Shown here: positions 53,391-61,950 of the stretch, in pieces
Layout: every line of letters starts with the position of its first letter
How positions within the stretch are numbered: the stretch's first letter is position 1
Program-made: the position numbers and the translations under genes
Source of the DNA: Streptomyces nodosus
GTDB taxonomy: Bacteria > Actinomycetota > Actinomycetes > Streptomycetales > Streptomycetaceae
Assembly: GCF_008704995.1 (NCBI RefSeq)
Contig: NZ_CP023747.1
Span: 4,056,501-4,120,500 of the forward strand
Reading direction: 5' to 3'
Length of the DNA: 64,000 bases
Notes under the pieces: generated by a model
The model's input: only the letters and a program-made list of their open reading frames with translations
Told to the model about the DNA's origin: nothing
The model's database searches: none

Positions 53391-54364
53391 GAGATCCCTT
53401 GCTGACGCAGTTCCGTGGCCAGTTCGTACAGGCCCGCCAGATCCATTCCCTCGGCGAGCAGCGGCAGCTCGTGCAACGGCAGGCCCAGCTCCGCGAGTAC
53501 GGCACGCTGCTCATGCTCCAGGGCGAAGCGCTCCGCGTACTCGTCGGCCTGCCGGAGCAGCGGGTCCACCAGCCGCTCCGCGAGCCCGCCACGGCGTGCG
53601 CCGCCGAGCCCGGCGTCCGACAGGGAGCGGGCGAGAGCCGTCCGCGGCACGGCCTGCGCGAGGTCCAGGTCCGACTGCTCCAGGAGCGTCGGCCGCACCA
53701 TGTTCACGATGACCCGGCCCACCGGCAGCTTCGCGCCCCGCAGTTCGGAGATCCCGTCCGCGGTCTCCTGGACGGGCATCTCCTCCAGGAGCGCCACCAG
53801 GTGCACGGCCGTCCCCGGGGACTTCAGCACCCGCATCACGGCCTGTGCCTGATTGTGTATCGGGCCGATCTTGGCCAGGCCCGCCACCTCGTCGTTCACA
53901 TTCAGGAAGCGGGTGATACGCCCTGTGGGCGGCGCGTCCATCACCACATGGTCGTAGACGAAACGTCCGCTTCTGTCCTTTCTGCGGACCGCCTCGCACG
54001 CCTTGCCGGTGAGGAGCACATCCCTGAGGCCCGGCGCGATGGTGGTGGCGAAGTCGATGGCGCCGAGCTTCTTCAGGGCCCGCCCCGCGCTGCCCAGCTT
54101 GTAGAACATCTGGAGGTAGTCCAGCAGGGCGAGCTCGGGGTCGATGGCCAGCGCATAGACCTCGCCGCCGCCCGGGGCGACGGCGATCTTCCGCTCCTCG
54201 TACGGAAGTGCCTCCGTCTCGAAAAGCTGTGCGATGCCTTGTCTGCCCTCGACCTCGACGAGGAGGGTGCGTCTGCCCTCGGTCGCGAGGGCGAGCGCGA
54301 GTGCCGCGGCGACCGTGGTCTTTCCGGTCCCGCCCTTGCCGCTGACGACCTGGAGCCTGCTCAC
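53387..54364 (-). CDS. ArsA/Get3-like ATPase, upstream paralogue
   Basis: 325 residues from GTG 54364. Walker A VVSGKGGTGKTTVAAAL (deviant, with the signature Lys), LVEVEGRQGIAQLFE, switch VMDAPPTGRITRFLN, then VIVNMVRPTLL. The GTG is set by TAGTCT 7 nt upstream (leaderless); the open frame continues to 54472 without a better start. First gene of a two-gene operon with the paralogue. Confidence 0.9.
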   Translation of the reverse strand: MSRLQVVSGKGGTGKTTVAAALALALATEGRRTLLVEVEGRQGIAQLFETEALPYEERKIAVAPGGGEVYALAIDPELALLDYLQMFYKLGSAGRALKKLGAIDFATTIAPGLRDVLLTGKACEAVRRKDRSGRFVYDHVVMDAPPTGRITRFLNVNDEVAGLAKIGPIHNQAQAVMRVLKSPGTAVHLVALLEEMPVQETADGISELRGAKLPVGRVIVNMVRPTLLEQSDLDLAQAVPRTALARSLSDAGLGGARRGGLAERLVDPLLRQADEYAERFALEHEQRAVLAELGLPLHELPLLAEGMDLAGLYELATELRQQGIS

Positions 54365-54371
54365 GCCTTCG

Positions 54372-54377
54372 AGACTA
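54372..54377 (-). promoter_or_regulatory. -10 TAGTCT, leaderless ArsA-like operon
   Basis: TAGTCT on the minus strand ends 7 nt before the GTG at 54364. Confidence 0.5.
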
Positions 54378-54407
54378 ACCAGTCCACGCACGGCGTACGC
54401 GGGAGGC

Positions 54408-54416
54408 TGTGGACAA
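54408..54416. promoter_or_regulatory. DnaA-box-like TGTGGACAA
   Basis: 44 bp upstream of the ArsA-like operon start; same word and similar offset as at 32425 and 47789. Confidence 0.4.
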
Positions 54417-54512
54417 CTCCGGTCACAGTCGGACGTACGTCCGGTCGCAGCGGGACGTGTGCCCGGTCCCACCGGACCGTGGTCGGCCGCGTACCCCGGT
54501 GGTCACACGGGC

Positions 54513-54518
54513 TACAGT
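54513..54518 (+). promoter_or_regulatory. -10 TACAGT, leaderless DUF4177 transcript
   Basis: TACAGT ends 7 nt before the ATG at 54526. Confidence 0.55.
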
Positions 54519-54525
54519 CGGCCCC

Positions 54526-54687
54526 ATGACCAAGTGGGAATACGCAACCGTGCCGCTGCTCGTCCATGCCACGAAGCAGATTCTGGACACCTGGGGCGAG
54601 GACGGCTGGGAGCTCGTCCAGGTCGTGCCCGGGCCGAACAACCCCGAGCAGCTGGTCGCCTATCTGAAGCGGGAGAAGCAGGCATGA
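54526..54687 (+). CDS. Small DUF4177-like protein
   Basis: 53 residues: KWEYATVPLLVHATKQILDTWGEDGWELVQV, then NNPEQLVAYLKREK, the usual DUF4177 plan of strand-helix-strand-strand. Function unknown. Leaderless start (TACAGT 7 nt upstream). Its TGA overlaps the RidA-family ATG by 4 bp, so the two are coupled. Confidence 0.85.
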   Translation: MTKWEYATVPLLVHATKQILDTWGEDGWELVQVVPGPNNPEQLVAYLKREKQA

Positions 54688-55151
54688 GCACGGTCGAGTC
54701 CCGACTGGCCGAACTGGGCCTGACGCTGCCCCAGGTGGTGCCGCCGCTGGCCGCCTACCAGCCCGCGGTGCGGTCCGGGGTGTATGTGTACACCTCCGGC
54801 CAGCTGCCGATGGTGGACGGCAAGCTTCCGGTGACCGGCAAGGTCGGTGCCGAGGTGACCCCCGAGGAGGCCAAGGACCTGGCCCGCACCTGCGCGCTGA
54901 ACGCGCTCGCCGCGGTCAAGTCGGTGACGGGTGACCTGGATCGCATCGCGCGTGTGGTGAAGGTCGTGGGCTTCGTGGCGTCGGCGCCGGACTTCACGGG
55001 CCAGCCGGGGGTCGTCAACGGGGCCAGCGAGCTGCTCGCCGAGGTCCTCGGCGACAAGGGCGTGCACGCCCGCAGCGCGGTCGGTGTGGCGGTGCTCCCG
55101 CTGGACGCGCCGGTCGAGGTCGAGGTGCAGGTGGAGCTGACGGAGGCGTAG
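54684..55151 (+). CDS. RidA-family (YjgF/YER057c/UK114) protein
   Basis: 155 residues. VYVYTSGQLPMVDGKLPVTGKVGAEVTPEEAKDLARTCALNALAAVKSVTGDLDRIARVVKVVGFVAS, and HARSAVGVAVLPLDAPVEVEVQVEL at the end. The archetype RidA arginine that binds the imine carboxylate falls at HARSAVGV here, with the Arg present. Most likely an enamine/imine deaminase or a related member. Coupled to DUF4177. Confidence 0.9.
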   Translation: MSTVESRLAELGLTLPQVVPPLAAYQPAVRSGVYVYTSGQLPMVDGKLPVTGKVGAEVTPEEAKDLARTCALNALAAVKSVTGDLDRIARVVKVVGFVASAPDFTGQPGVVNGASELLAEVLGDKGVHARSAVGVAVLPLDAPVEVEVQVELTEA

Positions 55152-55337
55152 GCACGGCTCCAGGGGCGGCCGCCTCCGCCTGCGACCGGCCCTGAGGCGA
55201 CAGGCGTCACCTTTGGGCCTTCCGGGCTTTCCGGGCCTTCCGGATTTATTTCCGGAGGTGGGGGACGGCCTCCTGAGGCGGCGGTGGTCCCCCCGTGGCG
55301 GCGATCACCGCCACTCGAACATCCGCCCGCTACGGGA

Positions 55338-55343
55338 TAGCCT
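55338..55343 (+). promoter_or_regulatory. -10 TAGCCT, leaderless Nudix transcript
   Basis: TAGCCT ends 6 nt before the ATG at 55350. Confidence 0.5.
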
Positions 55344-55349
55344 CCGCCC

Positions 55350-56228
55350 ATGGCGAATGGGCAGTGGTTTCCACCGGAGTGGCCAGAGCGGATCCGCGCG
55401 CTCGCGGAGGGCACGCTCACCCCGGTCGTCCCCAGGCGCGCGGCCACCGTCATGCTCCTCAAGGACACCGGTGGCACCGGGGGTGCCCCCGTCGTCCACA
55501 TGCTGCGCAGACGTGCCTCCATGGCCTTCGCGGGCGGCGCGTACGCCTACCCGGGCGGGGGTGTCGACCCGCGCGACGACGACCGCAGGATCGGCTGGGC
55601 GGGTCCCCCGCGTGCCCGGTGGGCGGACCGCCTCGGCGTCGACGAGACATCCGCGCAGGCCATCGTGTGCGCCGCTGTACGGGAGACCTACGAGGAGGCG
55701 GGCGTCCTGCTCGCCGGCCCCACCCCGGAGACCGTCGTCGGAGACACCACGGGAGCGGACTGGGAGGCGGATCGCGCGGCCCTGGTCGCCCGTGACCTGT
55801 CGTTCGCCGAGTTCCTGGAGCGCCGGGGACTGGTTCTGCGTTCCGACCTGCTCGGCGCGTGGACCCGCTGGATCACCCCGGAGTTCGAGGCGCGCCGTTA
55901 CGACACCTGGTTCTTCGTGGCCGCGCTCCCCGAGGGGCAGCGCACCCGCAACGCCTCCACGGAGGCCGACCGCACCGTCTGGATCCGCCCGTCGGAGGCA
56001 GCAGCCTCGTACGACCGGGGCGAACTGCTGATGATGCCGCCCACCATCGCGACCCTGCGCCAGCTGATGCCCTATGCCACCGCCGCCGAGGTCCTGAAGG
56101 CCGCGCCGGACCGTGATCTGACCCCCGTTCTGGCCCGGGCCCGGCTGGAGCACGGCGAGGTCGTGCTGAGCTGGCCCGGCCACGACGAGTTCACCCGGCA
56201 CATTCCCGGGGGAGGAGCGCCGTCATGA
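55350..56228 (+). CDS. Nudix hydrolase
   Basis: 292 residues. Nudix elements are split: YPGGGVDPRDDD begins the box and AAVRETYEEAGVLL completes it after a 30-residue insertion, the arrangement seen in NUDT19-like/actinobacterial members. The C-terminal half is helical (FLERRGLVLRSDLLGAWTRWITPEFEARRYDTWFF). Likely a nucleotide or CoA-type diphosphatase. The MBL gene follows 25 bp later, so the two are probably co-transcribed. Confidence 0.88.
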   Translation: MANGQWFPPEWPERIRALAEGTLTPVVPRRAATVMLLKDTGGTGGAPVVHMLRRRASMAFAGGAYAYPGGGVDPRDDDRRIGWAGPPRARWADRLGVDETSAQAIVCAAVRETYEEAGVLLAGPTPETVVGDTTGADWEADRAALVARDLSFAEFLERRGLVLRSDLLGAWTRWITPEFEARRYDTWFFVAALPEGQRTRNASTEADRTVWIRPSEAAASYDRGELLMMPPTIATLRQLMPYATAAEVLKAAPDRDLTPVLARARLEHGEVVLSWPGHDEFTRHIPGGGAPS

Positions 56229-56253
56229 CCTCCGTGACGGGAGGTGTGCTCGT

Positions 56254-57084
56254 ATGACGGACGCCACGGCTCTCCCGGGGCAGCCGCGCGGCGGGGCGCT
56301 CTCCGGTCCCGCCACCGCGCGCGCAGTGAACGTTCTCGCCCCCAACGCGTCGCCGATGACCCTCGACGGCACCAACACCTGGATCGTCTCCGAGCCCGAC
56401 TCCGCACTGGCGGTCGTGATCGACCCGGGGCCGCTCGACGACGGGCATCTGCGCACGGTGATCGCCACGGCGGAGCAGCTGGGCAAACGGGTCGCGCTCA
56501 CGCTGCTCACCCACGGCCACCCGGACCACGCCGAAGGAGCCCTGCGGTTCGCCGAGCTGACCGGTACCGAGGTGCGCGCCCTGGACCCCGCGCTCCGGCT
56601 CGGTGACGAGGGCCTGGGCCACGGGGACGTCGTCACCGTCGGCGGTCTTGAGCTGCGCGTCGTGCCGACGCCGGGCCACACCGCCGACTCGCTGTGCTTC
56701 CATCTCCCGGCCGACCGGGCCGTCCTGACGGGCGACACCGTCCTGGGCCGCGGTACGACGGTCGTGGCGCACCCCGACGGCCGTCTGGGGGACTATCTGG
56801 ACTCCCTGCGCCGCCTGAGGTCGCTCACGATCGACGACGGCGTCCACACCGTGCTCCCCGGCCACGGGCCCGTCCTCGAGGACGCCCAGGGCGCCGTCGA
56901 GTACTACCTCGCCCACCGCGCCCACCGTCTGGCCCAGATCGAGACGGCGGTCGAGCAAGGACATCGCTCGCCGGACGCGGTGGTGGCGCATGTGTACGCG
57001 GGTGTGGACCGTTCCCTGTGGCCCGCGGCCGAACTGTCGGTACGGGCACAGCTGGAGTATCTGAGGGAACACGGGCTGATCTGA
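56254..57084 (+). CDS. MBL-fold metallohydrolase (LACTB2-like)
   Basis: 276 residues. Metal motif LLTHGHPDHAEGA, PTPGHTADSLCFHL, LTGDTVLGRGTTVV and LPGHGPVLEDA supply the usual His/Asp ligands of a binuclear site. The C-terminal helix bundle (HRAHRLAQIETAV, AELSVRAQLEYLREHGLI) is that of the LACTB2/glyoxalase-II-like branch. RNase or thioester hydrolase activities exist in this branch; I cannot choose. Confidence 0.9.
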   Translation: MTDATALPGQPRGGALSGPATARAVNVLAPNASPMTLDGTNTWIVSEPDSALAVVIDPGPLDDGHLRTVIATAEQLGKRVALTLLTHGHPDHAEGALRFAELTGTEVRALDPALRLGDEGLGHGDVVTVGGLELRVVPTPGHTADSLCFHLPADRAVLTGDTVLGRGTTVVAHPDGRLGDYLDSLRRLRSLTIDDGVHTVLPGHGPVLEDAQGAVEYYLAHRAHRLAQIETAVEQGHRSPDAVVAHVYAGVDRSLWPAAELSVRAQLEYLREHGLI

Positions 57085-57145
57085 GCCCGGCCGGTCAGGG
57101 ATCCGGCCACACCCTCCCGACCGAGCACGCCCGGTGGAACGACGA

Positions 57146-57175
57146 CGGGCCCCGCCTCGGAGGAGGCGGGGCCCG
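57146..57175. terminator. Strong bidirectional terminator between MBL and crp genes
   Basis: CGGGCCCCGCCTC-ggag-GAGGCGGGGCCCG, 13 perfect pairs with a tetraloop. Confidence 0.85.
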
Positions 57176-57211
57176 GGTCGTACGCCGGGACCGGGTGCCG
57201 GCGGGCCGTCG

Positions 57212-57886
57212 TCAGCGCGACCGCTTGGCCAGCCGCTCCACGTCCAGCAGGATCACCGCACGGGCCTCCAGACGGAGCCAGCCGCGCCCGGCGAAGTCCG
57301 CCAGCGCCTTGTTGACGGTCTCACGCGAGGCGCCGACCAGCTGGGCCAGCTCCTCCTGGGTGAGGTCGTGCACCACATGGATGCCTTCCTCGGACTGCAC
57401 ACCGAACCGCCGCGAGAGGTCCAGCAGCGCCCGGGCCACACGGCCGGGCACATCCGAGAAGACCAGGTCGGACATCTGGTCGTTGGTCTTGCGCAGTCGC
57501 CGGGCGACCGCCCGCAGCAGCGCCGCGGCCACCTCGGGCCGGGCGTTCAGCCACGGCTGGAGGTCGCCGTGCCCCAGGCCGAGCAGCTTGACCTCGGTCA
57601 GCGCGGTCGCCGTCGCCGTACGCGGCCCGGGGTCGAAGAGCGACAGCTCGCCGATCAGCTCACCGGGGCCGAGGACCGCGAGCATGTTCTCGCGGCCGTC
57701 GGGTGAGGTGCGGTGAAGCTTGACCTTGCCCTCCATGACCACGTACAGGCGGTCACCGGGGTCGCCCTCGTGGAACAGCGAGTCGCCGCGGGCGAGGGTC
57801 ACCTCACTCATGGAGGCGCGGAGCTCCGCGGCCTGCTCGTCATCGAGCGCCGCGAAGAGCGGGGCGCGCCGCAGAACGTCGTCCAC
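57212..57886 (-). CDS. crp: CRP/FNR-family regulator Crp
   Basis: 224 residues from GTG 57886 (AGGAGAG upstream), matching the length I recall for S. coelicolor Crp. The cyclic-nucleotide domain has FHEGDPGDRLYVVMEGKVKLH and the phosphate cassette GELSLFDPGPRTATA. DNA-binding domain: HDLTQEELAQLVGASRETVNKALADFAGRGWL. In Streptomyces Crp controls germination and antibiotic production. A sequence fitting the published Streptomyces Crp consensus lies 91-104 bp upstream, so it probably regulates itself. Confidence 0.96.
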   Translation of the reverse strand: MDDVLRRAPLFAALDDEQAAELRASMSEVTLARGDSLFHEGDPGDRLYVVMEGKVKLHRTSPDGRENMLAVLGPGELIGELSLFDPGPRTATATALTEVKLLGLGHGDLQPWLNARPEVAAALLRAVARRLRKTNDQMSDLVFSDVPGRVARALLDLSRRFGVQSEEGIHVVHDLTQEELAQLVGASRETVNKALADFAGRGWLRLEARAVILLDVERLAKRSR

Positions 57887-57976
57887 GAGTTCTCTCCTTG
57901 TCGACCTGCTCAGGGGATCTTGTTCCCCCGTGTTGCCAGGGGTCCGTGCTTCCCATTTTGCCGGACGGTCCAAACA

Positions 57977-57990
57977 GTGTGATCTGTCAC
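57977..57990. promoter_or_regulatory. Crp-consensus site in the crp/nth intergenic region
   Basis: GTG-TGATCT-GTCAC fits GTG-N6-GnCAC, the Crp motif I recall for S. coelicolor. It lies between divergent crp and nth and could affect both. Confidence 0.6.
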
Positions 57991-58081
57991 AAGGATGCCG
58001 CACCGGTCCGGCGGGGTACGCGGCAGGGGGCCAATCGGGGGCTGATCCCCAGGCTCCGGGGCGGATGCCGGCGCAGGGCTT

Positions 58082-58087
58082 TAGGCT
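58082..58087 (+). promoter_or_regulatory. -10 TAGGCT, leaderless nth transcript
   Basis: TAGGCT ends 6 nt before the GTG at 58094. Confidence 0.5.
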
Positions 58088-58093
58088 GGCCGG

Positions 58094-59290
58094 GTGTCCA
58101 ATTCGCCGGTGAGAGCACAGGCCAAGGGAGCTGGGCGGGTGGTGGTACGTCGTGATTCCGCTGTGGGCGAACAGGTCTCAGGCGGTGGGAGAAAAGCGGC
58201 AGAGGCGGCAAAAGAGGCGCCCGGGGAGCCCGCGGTGAAGCGGCCTGCCGGGAAGACGGCCGCCAAGAAGGCCGCCGCGTCCGACAAGGACTCCTCCGCC
58301 GGGCAGCCCGCGGCTGGGAGAACCTCGGCGCGGAAGTCCGCCGCCGGAAAGACCACTCCCGGGAAGCCCGTCGCCAAGAAGGCTGTGGCCAAGAAGGGTG
58401 TGACCAAGAAGGCTGCGGCGAAGAAGCTCGCTCCCGCTCAGGCCCTCGCGAAGGACGCCGCGGTCGTCGTCGGGAAGGCCGCTCCCGCGAAGACCGTCGC
58501 GACCGAGCCCCCGAGCGGCGAGTCGCGCACCGCCCTCGTCCGCCGGGCCCGCCGCATCGACCGCGAACTCGCCGAGGTGTATCCGTACGCCCACCCGGAG
58601 CTGGACTTCGAGAACCCCTTCCAGCTGATCATCGCGACGGTGCTGTCCGCGCAGACCACGGATCTGCGGGTGAACCAGACCACCCCGGCGCTCTTCGCCC
58701 GGTATCCGACCCCCGAGGACCTGGCGGCGGCCAACCCGGAGGAGGTCGAGGAGATCCTGCGCCCCACCGGCTTCTTCCGCGCCAAGACCAAGTCGGTGAT
58801 AGGGCTCTCCAAGGTCCTGGTGGAGGAGTTCGCCGGCGAGGTGCCCGGCCGTCTGGAGGACCTCGTCAAACTGCCCGGCGTCGGCCGGAAGACCGCCTTC
58901 GTGGTGCTCGGCAACGCCTTCGGCCGCCCCGGCATCACCGTCGACACACACTTCCAGCGGCTCGTACGGCGCTGGCAGTGGACCGACGCGACCGACCCCG
59001 ACAAGATCGAGGCGGCCGTCGGCGCGCTCTTCCCGAAGAGCGAGTGGACGATGCTCTCGCACCATGTGATCTTCCACGGCCGCCGGATCTGTCACGCCCG
59101 CAAGCCGGCCTGCGGCGCCTGCCCGATCGCCCCGCTCTGCCCCGCGTACGGCGAGGGCGAGACCGATCCGGAGAAGGCCAGGAAGCTCCTGAAGTACGAG
59201 AAGGGCGGCTTCCCCGGCCAGCGGCTCAATCCCCCGCAGGCCTATCTGGATGCGGGCGGCATCCCGGCCCCGCCCCTGGGGGCCGGATGA
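58094..59290 (+). CDS. nth: Endonuclease III with lysine/alanine-rich histone-like N-terminal extension
   Basis: 398 residues. The enzyme occupies about 146-375: LSAQTTDLRVNQTTP, helix-hairpin-helix LPGVGRKTAFVVL with the catalytic Lys, VDTHFQRLVRR with the catalytic Asp, and a 4Fe-4S site C-x6-C-x2-C-x5-C (CHARKPACGACPIAPLC). It removes oxidised pyrimidines from DNA. The first 145 residues are KAAAKK/PAKKA-type basic repeats like a histone H1 tail, with noticeably lower third-base GC. The GTG start is supported by a -10 6 nt upstream, so the tail appears to be translated. Confidence 0.93.
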   Translation: MSNSPVRAQAKGAGRVVVRRDSAVGEQVSGGGRKAAEAAKEAPGEPAVKRPAGKTAAKKAAASDKDSSAGQPAAGRTSARKSAAGKTTPGKPVAKKAVAKKGVTKKAAAKKLAPAQALAKDAAVVVGKAAPAKTVATEPPSGESRTALVRRARRIDRELAEVYPYAHPELDFENPFQLIIATVLSAQTTDLRVNQTTPALFARYPTPEDLAAANPEEVEEILRPTGFFRAKTKSVIGLSKVLVEEFAGEVPGRLEDLVKLPGVGRKTAFVVLGNAFGRPGITVDTHFQRLVRRWQWTDATDPDKIEAAVGALFPKSEWTMLSHHVIFHGRRICHARKPACGACPIAPLCPAYGEGETDPEKARKLLKYEKGGFPGQRLNPPQAYLDAGGIPAPPLGAG

Positions 59291-59426
59291 GGGGCCCGCA
59301 CGGGAGAGCGCGCCGTCCCGGACGGGGACGGCCCCCGGCGGGCCGGCGCACGGGACACCCACACGAGGGACACGGGGAACGATCCGCGGTTCGGCGGGCG
59401 TTGGGATCGGCAGAACGGGGGTGGCG

Positions 59427-60140
59427 ATGACGCACGCGAGCCATACGGACCACAGGAGAGCCACGGACGACGAGCGGCTGCGGCCGACCACGGAAGGACT
59501 GCCCGACTGGCTGGACCCGGTCGTGCGGGTCGTGGAGAGCGTCGAGCCGCTCCAGCTCAGCCGCTTCCTGCCGCCCGAGGACGGCGCGGGGCGCCAGTCG
59601 GCCGTGCTGATCCTTTTCGGCGAGGGCGACCGCGGCCCCGAGCTGCTGCTGATGGAGCGCGCCAGTTCGCTGCGCTCGCACGCCGGCCAGCCGTCGTTCC
59701 CCGGCGGCGCCCTCGACCCGGAGGACGGTGACCCCAGGGCCGAGGGTCCGCTGCGGGCGGCCCTGCGCGAGGCCGAGGAGGAGACCGGGCTCGACCCGGG
59801 CGGTGTGCAGCTCTTCGGCATGCTGCCCAAGCTCTACATCCCGGTCAGCGGCTTCGTGGTGGCGCCCGTCCTCGGCTGGTGGCGGGAGCGGAGCCCGGTG
59901 GGTGTCGTCGACCCCAACGAGACGGCGCGGGTCTTCACCGTCCCCGTGGCGGATCTCACGGACCCGGCCAACAGAGCCACCGCCCTCCACCCCAGCGGCC
60001 ACCGTGGTCCGGCATTTCTGGTCGAATCCGCCCTTGTCTGGGGTTTTACGGCCGGAGTCATCGACCGCCTGCTGCACTACGCGGGTTGGGAGCGCCCCTG
60101 GGACCGCGGCAGGCAGGTCCCGCTCGACTGGCGCGCATGA
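59427..60140 (+). CDS. Nudix hydrolase, CoA-pyrophosphatase type
   Basis: 237 residues from ATG 59427 (GTG 59421 is also in frame). Preceding the box is the CoA-family mark LLLMERASSLRSHAGQPSFPGG; the Nudix box runs GGALDPEDGDP..AALREAEEETGLDP. Later text (LPKLYIPVSGFVVAPVLGW) is typical of NudL/CoAse. It hydrolyses CoA or related dinucleotides to 4'-phosphopantetheine-type products. nth is upstream and the MarP-like protease downstream, all on one strand. Confidence 0.92.
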   Translation: MTHASHTDHRRATDDERLRPTTEGLPDWLDPVVRVVESVEPLQLSRFLPPEDGAGRQSAVLILFGEGDRGPELLLMERASSLRSHAGQPSFPGGALDPEDGDPRAEGPLRAALREAEEETGLDPGGVQLFGMLPKLYIPVSGFVVAPVLGWWRERSPVGVVDPNETARVFTVPVADLTDPANRATALHPSGHRGPAFLVESALVWGFTAGVIDRLLHYAGWERPWDRGRQVPLDWRA

Positions 60141-60260
60141 CAAGGTGACCCCCGTGCTGTGTTTTCCCGGGGGACTCCGTGTCCCACTGACGCCGCGCGA
60201 CGGGCCGGACCCCCGGCCGTACAAGGGCGACCGGAACGTGACGAGGCGAGGCTTGAAGCA

Positions 60261-61460
60261 GTGAACGTGCTGGACATCCTGTTGCTTGTCGCCGCGGTGT
60301 GGTTCGCGATCGTCGGCTATCGCCAGGGATTCGTCGTCGGCATCCTGTCGGTGATCGGCTTTCTGGGCGGCGGCCTGGTCGCGGTCTATCTGCTTCCCTT
60401 CTTCTGGGACAAGGCGACGGGCGGCCAGACGGTCAGCACCACTGTCGCGGTCGTCGCCGTCGTCGTGGTGATCGTCTGCGCCTCGGTGGGCCAGGCCCTG
60501 ACCACCCATCTCGGCAACAAGCTGCGCAGATACATCACCTGGTCCCCGGCCCGTGCCCTGGACGCCACGGGCGGTGCCCTGGTCAATGTGGTGGCGATGC
60601 TTCTGGTCGCCTGGCTGATCGGCTCGGCCCTCGCCGGTACGACGCTGCCGACCCTCGGCAGGGAGGTCCGCGGCTCCAAGGTCCTCCTCGGTGTCTCCCG
60701 CGCCCTGCCCGCCCAGGCGGACACCTGGTTCGCCGACTTCTCCTCGGTCCTCGCACAGAACGGCTTCCCGCAAGTCTTCAGCCCGTTCGCGAACGAGCCC
60801 ATCACCGAGGTCCAGCCTCCCGACCCGGCCCTCGCGAAGAGCACGGTCGCGGTGCGCGCGCAGCGGTCCATCGTCAAGGTGATGGGAACCGCGCAGAGTT
60901 GCGGCAAGGTCCTCGAAGGCACCGGATTCGTCTTCGACGACCGCCGGGTGATGACCAATGCGCATGTGGTCGGCGGCGTCGAGGAGCCCACCGTCCAGAT
61001 AGGCGGCGAGGGCCGGAAGTACGACGCCAAGGTCGTCCTCTACGACTGGCGGCGCGACATCGCCGTGCTGGACGTGCCGGAACTGAAGGCGCCGGCACTG
61101 CGGTTCACGTCCAAGGACGCGGCCGGCGGCAGCAACGCGATCGTCGCGGGCTTCCCGGAGAACGGCTCGTACAACGTCCAGCCCGCGCGTGTGCGCGGTC
61201 GCATCACGGCCAACGGCCCGGACATCTACCACCGGGGCACGGTCCGCCGCGATGTGTACTCGCTGTACGCGACCGTCCGCCAGGGCAACTCCGGCGGCCC
61301 GCTGCTCACGCCTGAAGGCAGGGTCTACGGCGTGGTCTTCGCCAAGTCCCTCGACGACGCCGACACGGGATACGCGCTCACCGCGGACGAGGTCCGGGAG
61401 GACATCGCCAAGGGGCGTAGGGCGAACCAGCAGGTGGGCAGCGACAACTGCGCGCTCTGA
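60261..61460 (+). CDS. MarP-like membrane serine protease (CvpA plus trypsin domains)
   Basis: 399 residues from GTG 60261. Four membrane helices make the CvpA-like part (VLDILLLVAAVWFAIVGYRQG onward, to about 150); the trypsin-like periplasmic domain carries His235 (NAHVVGG), Asp266 (RRDIAVLDV) and Ser344 (GNSGGP). A Cys pair (C213 region and C397 region) could form the activating disulphide known from M. tuberculosis MarP. MarP protects cytoplasmic pH under acid/oxidative stress by processing cell-wall hydrolases. Confidence 0.93.
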   Translation: MNVLDILLLVAAVWFAIVGYRQGFVVGILSVIGFLGGGLVAVYLLPFFWDKATGGQTVSTTVAVVAVVVVIVCASVGQALTTHLGNKLRRYITWSPARALDATGGALVNVVAMLLVAWLIGSALAGTTLPTLGREVRGSKVLLGVSRALPAQADTWFADFSSVLAQNGFPQVFSPFANEPITEVQPPDPALAKSTVAVRAQRSIVKVMGTAQSCGKVLEGTGFVFDDRRVMTNAHVVGGVEEPTVQIGGEGRKYDAKVVLYDWRRDIAVLDVPELKAPALRFTSKDAAGGSNAIVAGFPENGSYNVQPARVRGRITANGPDIYHRGTVRRDVYSLYATVRQGNSGGPLLTPEGRVYGVVFAKSLDDADTGYALTADEVREDIAKGRRANQQVGSDNCAL

Positions 61461-61482
61461 CCCACCGCTCGGCGGGGAGGGA

Positions 61483-61505
61483 ACGGCCGCTCTGAGGGCG
61501 GCCGT
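61483..61505 (+). terminator. Terminator hairpin after the MarP-like gene
   Basis: ACGGCCGC-tctgagg-GCGGCCGT, eight perfect pairs, 22 bp after the stop. Confidence 0.65.
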
Positions 61506-61526
61506 CTTCCAGGCCGCCTTCCGGAG

Positions 61527-61706
61527 TCAGTCGCGTTGGTGACGCAGACGTGCCGAGACCCAGCGGGCCCGGCGGCGCAGGATGTGTGGAATGCCCATCC
61601 GGGGGTCCGTGCCCGCCGCCTGCGGGGCGCCCCCCTGGTGGGAGCCCGGTACGGTGGCCGAGCGTCGGTTGCGTGCTACGTCGTTGTAGTCGTGCGTCCA
61701 GCCCAT
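61527..61706 (-). CDS. Small basic protein, function unknown
   Basis: 59 residues from ATG 61706 with AGAGG 8 nt upstream: MGWTHDYNDVARNRR then GSHQGGAPQAAGTDPRMG and a basic C-terminus. About 83% G/C third bases. No family recognised. The frame is open further upstream to 61838, but that part is less convincing. Confidence 0.45.
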   Translation of the reverse strand: MGWTHDYNDVARNRRSATVPGSHQGGAPQAAGTDPRMGIPHILRRRARWVSARLRHQRD

Positions 61707-61950
61707 ACCCGCACCTCTGCCCCCGCCCCAAGGTCGATAACCGCCCGCGCGCCCCCCAATCGGCCTATGCGCCGGGCATGTGGCACGTTCGAGGAACAGC
61801 TGTTCCCGTCCGGATACCGGGCGCGTCCGGGAGGTCACGGAACGGGGTCGAGTGGGTCCGGGAACCGAGGGGTCCGGGGCCGAGGGGTCCGTCCGGCCCG
61901 GCCGGTTCCGTACGGGATCCGGGGGCCGACGCCGGGGCGTCCCGGGTGCG

